51,255 bases of DNA. It comes from Candidatus Saccharimonadota bacterium (lineage in GTDB: Bacteria; Patescibacteriota; Saccharimonadia; Saccharimonadales; UBA4665). The stretch's first letter is position 1; the number at the start of each line of letters is the position of its first letter. Both the position numbers and the translations under genes were made by a program. Below are positions 14,834 through 23,256 of this stretch, in pieces. Location of the stretch: NCBI GenBank assembly GCA_027371825.1, contig DAHXLE010000011.1:1-51255 (forward strand). The letters are read 5' to 3'. Below the pieces are notes generated by a model. The model was given only the letters and a program-made list of their open reading frames with translations, was not told the DNA's origin and ran no database searches.

Positions 14834-15937
14834 ATGCACACTTATATAGTTGAGGACAGTAAAAAAATTACGCCATCGACCTTGCTCTTGTCGTTGCGTA
14901 AAGACGAAGCCGAGCGGCCCTTAGCTTTTCAGCCCGGTCAATACGCGGCGATTAGCTTCCAAAAACGTGGTAGAGCTTCTGTTACGCGCTGTTTTTCGAT
15001 AGTAAGTTCCCCGACCGACCAGCATATATTACAATTTAGCATGCGCATCCACGGTCGATTCACGACTGCTCTTAGTAATTTACAAAAGGGCGACACAGTA
15101 GACGTCACAGGTCCTTTTGGCGGTTTTGTTTTTGACGTTTCGAATGATAAAAAAGCAGTCTTTATGGCGGGCGGAATAGGTATTACGCCGTTTATGAGTA
15201 TACTGCGCTACCTCAGCACATTGCAGGCAGCCAACGAAGTAACGCTGCTATATAGTTGTGCGACCCAGGATGACATACCATTTAAAGATGAATTGCTGAC
15301 TCTTGAGAAAAATCATCCTAATATTAAAGTCATATTTGTAATTGGCAAAGGACCGGTCGACAAACTACCGTTAGGGCAAGTAAGTTCAGGATATATCACG
15401 CTCGAATTGCTGGATAAAGTGACAGGTAAAAACTACAAAAACATACGATTCTTCATATGCGGTCCGCCTATGTTTATGAAACCGATGTCCAATCTACTCG
15501 GCAAACAAGGTACGCCTACTTCTAACATAATGACCGAGGCGTTCGCACAATCGTCTCTCAAACAAACCAGCGTATTGCGAAGCTGGCCGGCTAACGTTTA
15601 TGCACTTGGCGCCATCGGTTTGGCGCTAGGCAGTTTCATAGTAATGGTCAGTGATCTATTGCGAGCCCTTCCCTCAAGTACAACCCTTAAACCAACCAGC
15701 AGCACGCCCTATCTTATTACCAATGCTCGAGGTCAACAACTTGACCAACTCATTAACACCATACCACCGTCTCCGGATGTTATTACTGCGCCCAAGACAC
15801 CCGTCCCCAATCAGTCTGCTAACACTAATTCTAGTACGACTAATCTACCGCCTCAGACGGCCGCCCCTATATATACTGCACCCATATCGGCGCCGGCACC
15901 GACTTGTCAAACAACTCCGTCAGGAAGGTGTATCTAG
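14834..15937 (+). CDS. Ferredoxin-reductase-like FAD/NAD(P)H oxidoreductase with C-terminal membrane tail (left cassette)
   Basis: 367 residues. The first ~235 are an FNR module: FQPGQYAAISF and TRCFSIVSSP (FAD), GPFGGF, MAGGIGITPFMS (NAD(P)H pyrophosphate) and FFICGPPMFMK. A single membrane helix follows (~255-275, VYALGAIGLALGSFIVMVSDLL), then ~90 Pro/Thr/Ser-rich residues, presumably outside. The enzyme would thus hang on the inner face by a C-terminal anchor and pass NAD(P)H electrons to the membrane diheme partner encoded two genes on. Its paralogue at 26079-27167 has the same layout, including the DL-x-RA-x-P boundary after the helix. First gene of a four-gene operon; the stop is followed after 8 bases by the ApbE start. 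Confidence 0.85.
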   Translation: MHTYIVEDSKKITPSTLLLSLRKDEAERPLAFQPGQYAAISFQKRGRASVTRCFSIVSSPTDQHILQFSMRIHGRFTTALSNLQKGDTVDVTGPFGGFVFDVSNDKKAVFMAGGIGITPFMSILRYLSTLQAANEVTLLYSCATQDDIPFKDELLTLEKNHPNIKVIFVIGKGPVDKLPLGQVSSGYITLELLDKVTGKNYKNIRFFICGPPMFMKPMSNLLGKQGTPTSNIMTEAFAQSSLKQTSVLRSWPANVYALGAIGLALGSFIVMVSDLLRALPSSTTLKPTSSTPYLITNARGQQLDQLINTIPPSPDVITAPKTPVPNQSANTNSSTTNLPPQTAAPIYTAPISAPAPTCQTTPSGRCI

Positions 15938-15945
15938 GCCTTGAT

Positions 15946-16893
15946 ATGCAATACTATCAACACTGTATTGCTCTGGGCAGCAAGACTGAATTATCGTTAG
16001 TTAGCTCTCTGCCGTCATCGAAAATTAATGCTCTGTACCGTCAGCTTTGGAGAGAAATTTTTTTGTTTGAGAGACGCTTCAGCCGATTCTTACCCGATAG
16101 TGAATTATCAATGTTTAACAAATCCAGCGGCATGAAAAATTTTATAAGCGTTGAGATGAAGCATCTTCTAATGGCCGCCAGCTCAATGGCAAATCAAACT
16201 GATGGCTTATTTAACCCCTTCGTGCTCCCCGCTATACAAAAAGCCGGCTATTACTACTCGCGTGTGCCGGGTCATGAAAAAGATCTTGTTGACGACCACT
16301 CCGATAAAGCTGTTGTTACGATTGATCGTCTTGAGATAGGCGATAACTGGGCAAAAATTCCATACGGGACAGCAATCGACTTCGGGGGTTGTGGTAAGGG
16401 TTATTTAGCCGATCAACTACGAAAAAGTTTACCAGGGACCATCTCGGGCTATTGGTTCTCTTTTGGAGGGGATATTGCCTTAGGAGGAGTTGACGCTAGT
16501 GACCGTCCTTGGAATATATCGGTTCAGAGTGCCGACGATTCCTCTAAGAATATCGCTACGCTGTCACTGCCCGGCGTCAGAGGAATTGCGACATCAGGCA
16601 TCACCGTTCATCAAGGCAGACACGCCGGCAAACACTGGCATCATATCATTGATCCCAGAACACACCTTCCGGCTGATACGGATGTTCTGTTGGCTACGGT
16701 TTGCGATAACGATTCTACTCTTCGTGCCGATGTACTGGCCAGCTGCGCCGTAATATTGGGCAGTAATAAAGGTATGCGCTTTTTGAAAAAGGCGGGCATT
16801 GCATCGGCTTTACTACAGTTTCGTAATTTTAAAGGAGAGACCGAAATGCGAAGTTTTGGTAACGGTATACTGCCGAAGGTTATTTATGCATAA
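15946..16893 (+). CDS. apbE: ApbE-like FAD:protein FMN transferase (left cassette)
   Basis: 315 residues from ATG 15946. A TTG at 15904 is in frame, but the paralogue at 25155-26078 begins at the position of this ATG (MQYYQHCIAL against MKIYQRNLRA). ApbE motifs are FERRFSRFLPDSELSMFN, AIDFGGCGKGYLAD, FSFGGDIALGG, IATSGIT and HHIIDPRTH (metal and FAD site). ApbE attaches FMN to Thr/Ser of exported or membrane proteins through a phosphoester. It lacks a signal peptide, unlike many ApbE proteins, so it may act in the cytosol or rely on another topology. It sits between the reductase and the diheme protein, so one of its neighbours may be the acceptor. Its stop overlaps the next start by 8 bases. 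Confidence 0.88.
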   Translation: MQYYQHCIALGSKTELSLVSSLPSSKINALYRQLWREIFLFERRFSRFLPDSELSMFNKSSGMKNFISVEMKHLLMAASSMANQTDGLFNPFVLPAIQKAGYYYSRVPGHEKDLVDDHSDKAVVTIDRLEIGDNWAKIPYGTAIDFGGCGKGYLADQLRKSLPGTISGYWFSFGGDIALGGVDASDRPWNISVQSADDSSKNIATLSLPGVRGIATSGITVHQGRHAGKHWHHIIDPRTHLPADTDVLLATVCDNDSTLRADVLASCAVILGSNKGMRFLKKAGIASALLQFRNFKGETEMRSFGNGILPKVIYA

Positions 16894-17635
16894 AATACTC
16901 CTAACCGTCGGCTTAGTCTCGCTGTTTCTACTTGCCGGTTATTCTACCGGGACTCGTGTAGCTGCCGCTACGTCTTCGGGCACCAATCACGCCGCCCTCT
17001 CTGCAAAAGACTCACCAAATATTATAGTAAGCCCCGCACAAGGTCCGACCGTTACTAAACAACTTGAATCCCGGGCGAAAGCTTCTTGGCCATGGTATAT
17101 AACTCGCGCCGCCGGCTTTGTAGCTGCTTTTTCTCTGGTATTGTTGATGTTATCCGGTATCGGTTTCATCACAGGAGCCAGTTTTCGCTTTTTGGAACCT
17201 CTAACCGCTTGGGCTACACATAAAGCAATTGCGTATGTTTTTGGAATTTCGTCTGTTATACACGTCGTTGCCCTGCTATTCGATAAATATGTACCATTCA
17301 CGATCGCCCAAGTGCTTGTACCGTTCTTATCACACTACCGCCAAGTCACCATTGATGGCCATAACCTGGGGTCACTGTATGTCGCGCTGGGTGTATTTGC
17401 TCTATATTTAGTGCTGGCTATTATACTTACTTCTATTATATGGATTGACAAAAAACCGCATACTTGGAAGTTATTCCATTTCCTCGCCTACCTAACAATG
17501 ATATTCGTTTTCTTTCATGCCTTGTATCTAGGAACAGACCTGACGCACGGTCTCTTCCGAATATTATGGATTGTCTTTGGCGTCGCAGTGGCAGTTGCCA
17601 TCATCTATCGCCTACGAAGAAGGAGTAGAGCATAA
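16886..17635 (+). CDS. Ferric-reductase-like diheme transmembrane protein (left cassette)
   Basis: 249 residues: a signal or first helix (~3-19), a ~50-residue outer stretch, then about five to six membrane helices of the ferric reductase/MsrQ type. Four His, H102, H116, H188 and H201, are spaced 14 and 13 apart on two helices and are conserved in the paralogue (H74, H88, H161, H174), as expected for two bis-His b hemes. The loop after the first core helix has ITGAS99, resembling a flavinylation motif. It probably carries electrons from the FNR partner across the membrane. ATG 16886 has GAAGG upstream and overlaps apbE; its stop shares a base with the next start (TAATG). Confidence 0.85.
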   Translation: MHKILLTVGLVSLFLLAGYSTGTRVAAATSSGTNHAALSAKDSPNIIVSPAQGPTVTKQLESRAKASWPWYITRAAGFVAAFSLVLLMLSGIGFITGASFRFLEPLTAWATHKAIAYVFGISSVIHVVALLFDKYVPFTIAQVLVPFLSHYRQVTIDGHNLGSLYVALGVFALYLVLAIILTSIIWIDKKPHTWKLFHFLAYLTMIFVFFHALYLGTDLTHGLFRILWIVFGVAVAVAIIYRLRRRSRA

Positions 17636-18273
17636 TGTCAGACCTTGTTCCGTTGACTACGATTCGAGAGCGCAACAAACTTAAACGACTTATCGGCTGG
17701 GTACTGCTTTACATATTATTAATATCGATCTTTGCCATTGCCGTTGTCTTGCAAACCAGACGTGTCAATACGCTCAATTTCGCAAGTGGCGAGTTGCAAT
17801 TAACAACGCCTAAGACGCAATACACCGTTGGAGACAACATCAGTTACACACTTAGAAATAATCTCAGCTTGCCCATAACTTTTGTTAACGCTTGCCCGCA
17901 AGAACCGTTGTATGTCTATTCGTGGGTAAATAATTCTTGGGTCAGAATTCATGACACCGCCGCGGCATCGGCTTGCCACAATACCCCAAGAAATACCGTC
18001 ATACGACCAGGTAGCTCATATACCCAAAGCTTTGCCGATTGGCCCAACCTCTTTAATAAGCCCGGCATTTATAGAATAGTGGGGCTTGCCACTAATTACA
18101 CCGCTATCCCCTACACCGATTTCCAGGTTATTGCAAAACCGGTTCCCCCTCAGGTACAAACCAGAACTCAGATCATAATTCAAAAAGTAATTACACCGAT
18201 TTACATTCCTGTACCTAGCAGCAGTGGAGGTGGCGGAGGAGATAGCGGTGGCGGTGGGGGCAAAGATAATTAA
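17635..18273 (+). CDS. Membrane-anchored Ig-like outer protein with glycine-rich tail
   Basis: 212 residues. A cytosolic basic start (RERNKLKR) is followed by one membrane helix (~21-42), an all-beta Ig-like or BsuPI-like outer domain (~55-165), a hinge and a C-terminal Ser/Gly run. The outer domain has two Cys (ACPQEP, SACHNT) that may pair, and YTVGDNISYTLRNN and NKPGIYRIVG strands typical of such folds. There is no redox cofactor motif. Start and upstream stop overlap by one base, so it belongs to the FNR-ApbE-FRD operon and may be an assembly or surface partner. The inverted right-hand cassette has no copy of it. Confidence 0.6.
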   Translation: MSDLVPLTTIRERNKLKRLIGWVLLYILLISIFAIAVVLQTRRVNTLNFASGELQLTTPKTQYTVGDNISYTLRNNLSLPITFVNACPQEPLYVYSWVNNSWVRIHDTAAASACHNTPRNTVIRPGSSYTQSFADWPNLFNKPGIYRIVGLATNYTAIPYTDFQVIAKPVPPQVQTRTQIIIQKVITPIYIPVPSSSGGGGGDSGGGGGKDN

Positions 18274-18612
18274 AAGTCTTCGACCGGCATGTGATCAGCA
18301 CAGTAAGAGAGAGTTTAAAGACTACATCGTCTGACGCCCGTAAATTAGACAGGTCAGGAAACTTCGTCGAACAACATCACACAAAATTACAGACCGCATA
18401 CTTATGTCACAGAACGCAACGGTTATCTTAAACACTTGTGATGATTTTTGAATGGTTAAGATTGGATTTACAAGCTATTGCCTGATCCGCCAAAGAGCTT
18501 GATACAATTACATGAGCAGACATTATCAATAAAGATCCGCAAACTACAATCATTATGCTCGATATAAGGAACATTCTTTTCATCTATGTATTTATACCTT
18601 AATAACATACGC
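18274..18612. other. Intergenic region before the two-component operon
   Basis: No gene seen. AGTCTT (~18274) and AAGACT (~18320) could pair after the Ig-like gene, and the promoter of the regulator lies at the right end. Confidence 0.35.
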
Positions 18613-18628
18613 TACAATTAAGTCTATG
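18613..18628 (+). promoter_or_regulatory. Leaderless -10 box (TACAAT) of the response regulator
   Basis: TACAAT at 18613-18618, seven bases, ATG at 18626. Confidence 0.5.
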
Positions 18629-19312
18629 AGAGTGCTTGTCATTGAAGACGAAGATAGAATAGCCGGAGCGATTAAAAGCGCCTTGGAGCAACATAATTTT
18701 GCCGTCGACCTGGTACACGATTCCGACAGCGGCCTGTCAGCAGCCGTAGATCCGGATTATGATCTGATCATACTCGACCTTATGATGCCGGGCTCGATCG
18801 AAGGCATCGAATTATGCCGTAAAGTCAGAGAATATGGCGTACACACCCCCGTTTTAATGCTTACCGCTAAGGGGGAGATTGACGATAAGATAACAGGCTT
18901 GGAATCTGGCGCGGACGACTACTTAACAAAACCATTTTCGATGAAAGAACTGATCGTGCGAGTACAGGTCCTGCTTAGACGAAACCCGAAAACAATCGGT
19001 CCCGATATTAAGCTAGACGATCTGGAGGTTAATGTTGAATCATTTGCGGTAAGAAGGAGCGGTAAAGAAATAAAGCTATCCGCGAGAGAAATTAAACTAC
19101 TCGTATATCTTCTCCACAATAAAGGACAGACTTTATCAAAGAATAAGATCATTAGCCACGTTTGGGACGGTGATTCCTTAATTATGCCCAACACCGTAGA
19201 GGTTTACATAGGATATTTACGCAAAAAGATCGACAAATCGTTTCCCGGGCGTCCACCCCTCATACATACCGTACATGGCTTCGGGTATAGAATCGGCAAA
19301 TCGAATGTTTAA
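18626..19312 (+). CDS. OmpR/PhoB-family response regulator
   Basis: 228 residues. The receiver domain (~1-118) has the acidic pair (EDED), phospho-acceptor Asp51 in IILDLMMPG, the Thr switch in MLTAKG and Lys in TKPFSMKEL. The C-terminal winged helix (~130-225) has LSAREIKLLVYLLHNKGQTLSK and the wing IHTVHGFGYRIG. It would bind DNA direct repeats as a dimer. It is coupled to the kinase gene (8-base overlap). Its place inside the redox island suggests it controls the flavin genes, but no shared operator was identified. Confidence 0.93.
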   Translation: MRVLVIEDEDRIAGAIKSALEQHNFAVDLVHDSDSGLSAAVDPDYDLIILDLMMPGSIEGIELCRKVREYGVHTPVLMLTAKGEIDDKITGLESGADDYLTKPFSMKELIVRVQVLLRRNPKTIGPDIKLDDLEVNVESFAVRRSGKEIKLSAREIKLLVYLLHNKGQTLSKNKIISHVWDGDSLIMPNTVEVYIGYLRKKIDKSFPGRPPLIHTVHGFGYRIGKSNV

Positions 19313-20300
19313 GTCAGCCACCATTAAACTAACTCTTTGGTATGTCCTCAGCATTATGCTGCTCAGCCTATTGTTCAGTGGATTTTTGTATCATTTTGGA
19401 ACTAGAGAGTTATCCGAAGGGTTCAAAGACCAGTATCTTAAAATTGTTACGATCAATCCTGAGTATACCAACAATACCCGCCTCTCTAAGAGTGAATATA
19501 ATACCAGAGCTAACCAGCTTAAAGAAGATCTCTTGTATTTCAATGTTGTAGTATTGGCCGGCGCATGCATTGGTAGCTACGTACTGGCTAGAAGAACACT
19601 AAGGCCCATTGAAGAGGCTCATCAATCTCAGATCAGATTTACGGCAGATGCATCCCACGAACTTAGGACGCCCTTAACGGCGATGAGAGCCGACACCGAA
19701 GCGACGTTAATGAGCGGCACTAATGACATTTCACGACTACGACAAGCACTTCAAGATAACCTTAAAGATATTCAACGGTTGCAGAATCTCACTGATCACC
19801 TAATCGACATATCAAGACACGATAGCAAAGCTGTCACCGTATCTGAGACAATAGACCTTGCGAACACAGCCAATGATGTTCTGTCGTCGCTTAGTTCCAG
19901 AATCCACGACAAACATATTGAGACCGAAGAAATAATAGAAAACGTCACGGTTAAAGGGGAGTCTCAGAGTTTACATCAACTCATAACAATTTTCTTAGAT
20001 AACGCCATTAAATATAGTAGCGTAAATGGTCATATCAAAATAAAAGTCACAAAAAAGGGCGACAAAGCAGTCATTATAATCGAGGATAACGGTATAGGTA
20101 TTCCGGCTATCGACTTGCCTCATATCTTCGAGCGTTTCTATAGATCAAAAAATACCAAAGACCATAAAGAAAAATTAAAAGGATACGGGCTTGGGCTGCC
20201 TCTTGCTAAAGACATAGTTGACTTACACGGTGGTAGTGTCACGGTTAGGAGCACGGAGAATCAGGGTACGGTCATAACAATAACCCTTCCCGTAGCTTAA
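19305..20300 (+). CDS. Sensor histidine kinase
   Basis: 331 residues from ATG 19305; the longer in-frame reading would lie mostly inside the regulator gene. Two membrane helices (~8-30 and ~80-95) enclose a small outer loop of about 48 residues, so the signal may be sensed in or at the membrane. There is no obvious HAMP domain: the second helix leads through RRTLRPIEEAHQSQ straight into the H-box FTADASHELRTPL (His118). The ATPase domain has N-box FLDNAIKYS, G1 IEDNGIGIP, F-box IFERFYRSK and G2 GYGLGLPLAKDIV. It phosphorylates the preceding regulator. A membrane-redox or oxygen signal is plausible from context only. Confidence 0.92.
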   Translation: MFKSATIKLTLWYVLSIMLLSLLFSGFLYHFGTRELSEGFKDQYLKIVTINPEYTNNTRLSKSEYNTRANQLKEDLLYFNVVVLAGACIGSYVLARRTLRPIEEAHQSQIRFTADASHELRTPLTAMRADTEATLMSGTNDISRLRQALQDNLKDIQRLQNLTDHLIDISRHDSKAVTVSETIDLANTANDVLSSLSSRIHDKHIETEEIIENVTVKGESQSLHQLITIFLDNAIKYSSVNGHIKIKVTKKGDKAVIIIEDNGIGIPAIDLPHIFERFYRSKNTKDHKEKLKGYGLGLPLAKDIVDLHGGSVTVRSTENQGTVITITLPVA

Positions 20301-20462
20301 GGAACAAGGTGTTTAGGCCATCGTGTTTTTCCGTCTAAATTGTACTGGGAAGAAAGCCATGGTCATCGGTACTACAACTCAAGAAGTTGACTATGTCATC
20401 AGAAAATCCACAGCAAATTATGCGACAATAGCAAAAGTTTAGATTAAACGAGAACTACAAAT

Positions 20463-20942
20463 ATGGTTATGAAGAAATTTGTTCTGATACTTGCGGTCCT
20501 TGGAATTTTCGTCATATATAGCGCCGGTATTCGTCATCAGGTTCCGGTTCTAAAAAAACCTCAATCATTGATTGCAAGCAGTTCACCTCCGCCCACCACA
20601 AAAAGCGGATCCACTATCAGTAGTACCGGCAGTAGTGCTGCGCCACAGCACGCCAGTAGCGGTCGCTATAAGGACGGCACCTACACCGGCAGCGTGGCAG
20701 ATGCCTACTACGGCAACGTTCAAGTAGCCGTTACTATATCTGGTGGAAGAATTGCAAAGGTAAAGTTCTTACAGTTTCCAAATACTCACTCAACTTCAGT
20801 GATAATAAATGACCAGGCAATACCCTACCTACAGCAGGAGGCGATACAAGCACAAAGCTCCAACATACAATTAATAACGGGTGCGACATTTACATCGCAA
20901 GCATTTGCACAATCCTTGCAGGCAGCATTGTCAAGGGCATAA
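20463..20942 (+). CDS. Membrane-anchored FMN-binding domain protein (ApbE substrate)
   Basis: 159 residues. An N-terminal helix (~5-22) without a lipobox, a Ser/Pro/Thr linker and an FMN_bind domain (~67-158) starting YKDGTYTGSVADAYYG. LITGATFTS places Thr142 at the position where ApbE attaches FMN in RnfG/NqrC-type domains; the Asp often found six residues before it is Gln. It is therefore a probable outer-face one-FMN electron carrier tethered to the membrane, comparable to the FMN domains of PplA-like EET proteins. The following apbE (4 bases on) would modify it and the RnfD-FNR fusion would feed it electrons. A second ATG lies two codons later. Confidence 0.88.
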   Translation: MVMKKFVLILAVLGIFVIYSAGIRHQVPVLKKPQSLIASSSPPPTTKSGSTISSTGSSAAPQHASSGRYKDGTYTGSVADAYYGNVQVAVTISGGRIAKVKFLQFPNTHSTSVIINDQAIPYLQQEAIQAQSSNIQLITGATFTSQAFAQSLQAALSRA

Positions 20943-20946
20943 CTAG

Positions 20947-21690
20947 ATGACACAAACACAGATAATAATGGGTATGCCGATAACTATAGAGATAACGCAT
21001 GGAGGATCACAGCCTATTTTTGACAAAGTGTTTAATTACTTCAAGAAGATTGATAATCGTTTTAGCACATATAAATCCGACAGTGAGATCTCTAAGATCA
21101 ACAACGGTCTAGAAGCCAGTCGATGGAGCAAAAGCATGAAGGATGTCTTCAAACTATGCGAACAGACAAAGGAAATCACGAATGGTTATTTTGACATTGA
21201 CCATAACGGACAACTAGATCCTTCAGGATTGGTTAAAGGCTGGGCCATAGACAACGCCGCCAACATATTAAGAAAGCAAGGCTTAAAAGATTTCTACGTA
21301 GAAGCCGGGGGAGACATACAAGTAAGCGGCACGAATTCCGAAAAAAAACCTTGGGCCATAGGGATCCGAAACCCGTTTAATATAAATGAGGTTATTAAAA
21401 TAGTCAGTTTAAGCAACGAAGGAGTAGCCACATCCGGTACTTATATCCGTGGACAACATATCTATAACCCAAAAAATAAAAACCAAAAAATAACTGAAGT
21501 AAAAAGCTTATCGGTTATAGCGGGCAACGTATACGAGGCAGATCGTTTTGCGACGGCAGCATTTGCCATGGGCAGGAAAGGAATAAAATTCATAGAAAGT
21601 ATCCCGGGGCTGGAGGGCTATATGGTTGATGATAAAAAAATAGCTACTTATACCACCGGGTTCGAAAGGTATGTAATAAAAAATGCTTAA
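20947..21690 (+). CDS. apbE: ApbE-like FAD:protein FMN transferase (core copy)
   Basis: 247 residues, about 60 shorter than the two cassette copies. Motifs are IDNRFSTYKSDSEISKIN, DPSGLVKGWAID (the FxGxxKG-like loop), FYVEAGGDIQVSG, GVATSGTY and ADRFATAAFAMG (metal-binding Asp). The usual HHIIDP is reduced to HIYNPKN, so metal or substrate contacts differ. No signal peptide. It lies directly between its likely substrate (the FMN-binding protein) and the RnfD-FNR fusion, which it overlaps by 8 bases, so the three form one translation unit. Confidence 0.87.
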   Translation: MTQTQIIMGMPITIEITHGGSQPIFDKVFNYFKKIDNRFSTYKSDSEISKINNGLEASRWSKSMKDVFKLCEQTKEITNGYFDIDHNGQLDPSGLVKGWAIDNAANILRKQGLKDFYVEAGGDIQVSGTNSEKKPWAIGIRNPFNINEVIKIVSLSNEGVATSGTYIRGQHIYNPKNKNQKITEVKSLSVIAGNVYEADRFATAAFAMGRKGIKFIESIPGLEGYMVDDKKIATYTTGFERYVIKNA

Positions 21691-23203
21691 AATTTTAGAC
21701 AAATTCATAGACAGCATAACCATGTATCGTCTGCTCTTGTATTATCTAGTGGGTCTGCTGCTTGCTGCGTTCGTACTAAGCGTGTTTGGTTCTCTCCACT
21801 ATAACCCGGTTTATATTGTTGTTTCCTCGGCTATACTGTTAGCCACTTGCTGGATAGTCAACAAAGCCTTTTCGTATATATTGGATGCGCCCATTAACCC
21901 CGAGTCCTCGCTAATAACCGCTCTGATATTGGCTCTTATAATTACACCGGATCCGACTGGATATAACATTTTATTTCTGCTTGCCGCCTCGGGACTGGCG
22001 ATGGCCTCTAAATACCTTATAACTATCAAGGAAAAGCATATATTTAATCCTGCGGCAGTGGCGGTCGTACTCACAGCGTTTGGGCCAAAACAAACAGCCA
22101 GCTGGTGGGTTGGTACGGCCGCCATGTTACCGTTTGTTCTGATCGGAGGCCTGTTGGTGATGCGGAAAATCCGACGCGAGCGAATGCTTGCCAGTTTTTT
22201 TATAGCAACAACCGCGTCAACGATTTTTTATTCGGTAATTTCTAGAGTCAGTGTCATTAGCAGTTTGCATAACATGATTTTGAGTTCGTCGATATTCTTC
22301 CTTGGTTTTGTAATGCTCACCGAACCGCTCACTTCACCGACAACCGTCAAAAAACAAGCCTGGTACGGAGCTATTGTCGGAGCACTCCTGCCACCCCAAG
22401 TTCATATATTCAGCTACTATACGACACCAGAACTATCGCTGATTATAGGAAATGCTTTTGCGTACATCGTTAGTCCCAAAACTAAGCTATTCCCTATCCT
22501 AAAGCAGAAAATTAAAGTTGCCACCGATACCGCAGATTTTATATTTAACCCGGACAGAAAATTCGCCTATGAACCGGGTCAATATATGGAATGGACGCTT
22601 CAGCACGGTAATGCTGATTCCCGTGGCAGCCGTCGATATTTTACGTTAGCCTCGTCGCCAACCGAGCCTGATCTTAGGGTAGGAATTAAATTTTATGATA
22701 ACAGTAGTAGTTTCAAAGAAGCATTGTTAGATTCAGACTCAAACACGCTTATAGTCGCTTCACAGCTTGCCGGAGACTTCGTGTTACCAAAAGACCCTCA
22801 CCAAAAATTGGTATTTATAGCCGGGGGAATAGGCATAACTCCCTTTAGAGGCATGATCAAGTACCTTATCGACACAAACGACAAAAGATCAATAAGTCTT
22901 TTTTACTCTTCCAGCACTGAAGACGGCATAGCTTACCGGAACATATTTGAAGAGGCCAGAAGCAAGATTGGCCTCAAAACAATCTATGCTATAACCGGTA
23001 AGAACGCTGCTATTACCAAACCAAATACGATCACGGGATATATAACCGAGAGTCTCATTAAAAAATCGGTTCCGGACTATCGTGAAAGGGTTTTTTATAT
23101 TTCAGGAACGCATACTATGGTAGAAGCTATGCAGGATATACTATCTGGTTTGGGCGTAGAAAAGCACAACATTAAAACGGACTTTTTCCCAGGCTACGCC
23201 TAG
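21683..23203 (+). CDS. RnfD/NqrB-like membrane domain fused to a ferredoxin-reductase domain
   Basis: 506 residues. The N-terminal ~270 contain about nine to ten membrane helices of the RnfD/NqrB type, with HIFNPAAVAVVLTAFG and the conserved LTEPLTSPTT. The C-terminal ~235 form an FNR module: YEPGQYMEWTLQHG, RRYFTLASSP (FAD), FIAGGIGITPFRGM (NAD(P)H) and FYISGTHTMVEAMQ. One polypeptide could thus take electrons from cytosolic NAD(P)H and pass them through the membrane to the FMN protein, with no other Rnf/Nqr subunit in the window. I see no SGAT-type covalent FMN site in the membrane part. Such fusions are known in flavin-based extracytosolic electron-transfer loci, so the role is well supported but not proven. 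Fourth gene of the core operon if transcription continues from 20463. Confidence 0.85.
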   Translation: MLKILDKFIDSITMYRLLLYYLVGLLLAAFVLSVFGSLHYNPVYIVVSSAILLATCWIVNKAFSYILDAPINPESSLITALILALIITPDPTGYNILFLLAASGLAMASKYLITIKEKHIFNPAAVAVVLTAFGPKQTASWWVGTAAMLPFVLIGGLLVMRKIRRERMLASFFIATTASTIFYSVISRVSVISSLHNMILSSSIFFLGFVMLTEPLTSPTTVKKQAWYGAIVGALLPPQVHIFSYYTTPELSLIIGNAFAYIVSPKTKLFPILKQKIKVATDTADFIFNPDRKFAYEPGQYMEWTLQHGNADSRGSRRYFTLASSPTEPDLRVGIKFYDNSSSFKEALLDSDSNTLIVASQLAGDFVLPKDPHQKLVFIAGGIGITPFRGMIKYLIDTNDKRSISLFYSSSTEDGIAYRNIFEEARSKIGLKTIYAITGKNAAITKPNTITGYITESLIKKSVPDYRERVFYISGTHTMVEAMQDILSGLGVEKHNIKTDFFPGYA

Positions 23204-23256
23204 CGTGATATTGTGCCTGGAGAGCCACGAACAATATAATTTTAAAAGGAGAAACG

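Noticed and set aside
15904-15945. Earlier TTG start of the left apbE, overlapping the FNR gene
   Set aside because: The paralogous right-hand apbE begins exactly where ATG 15946 lies.
20301-20462. Possible riboswitch (FMN type) upstream of the FMN-binding protein
   Set aside because: I could not find the conserved core of an FMN riboswitch, and the 160-base gap has no clear multi-stem fold.
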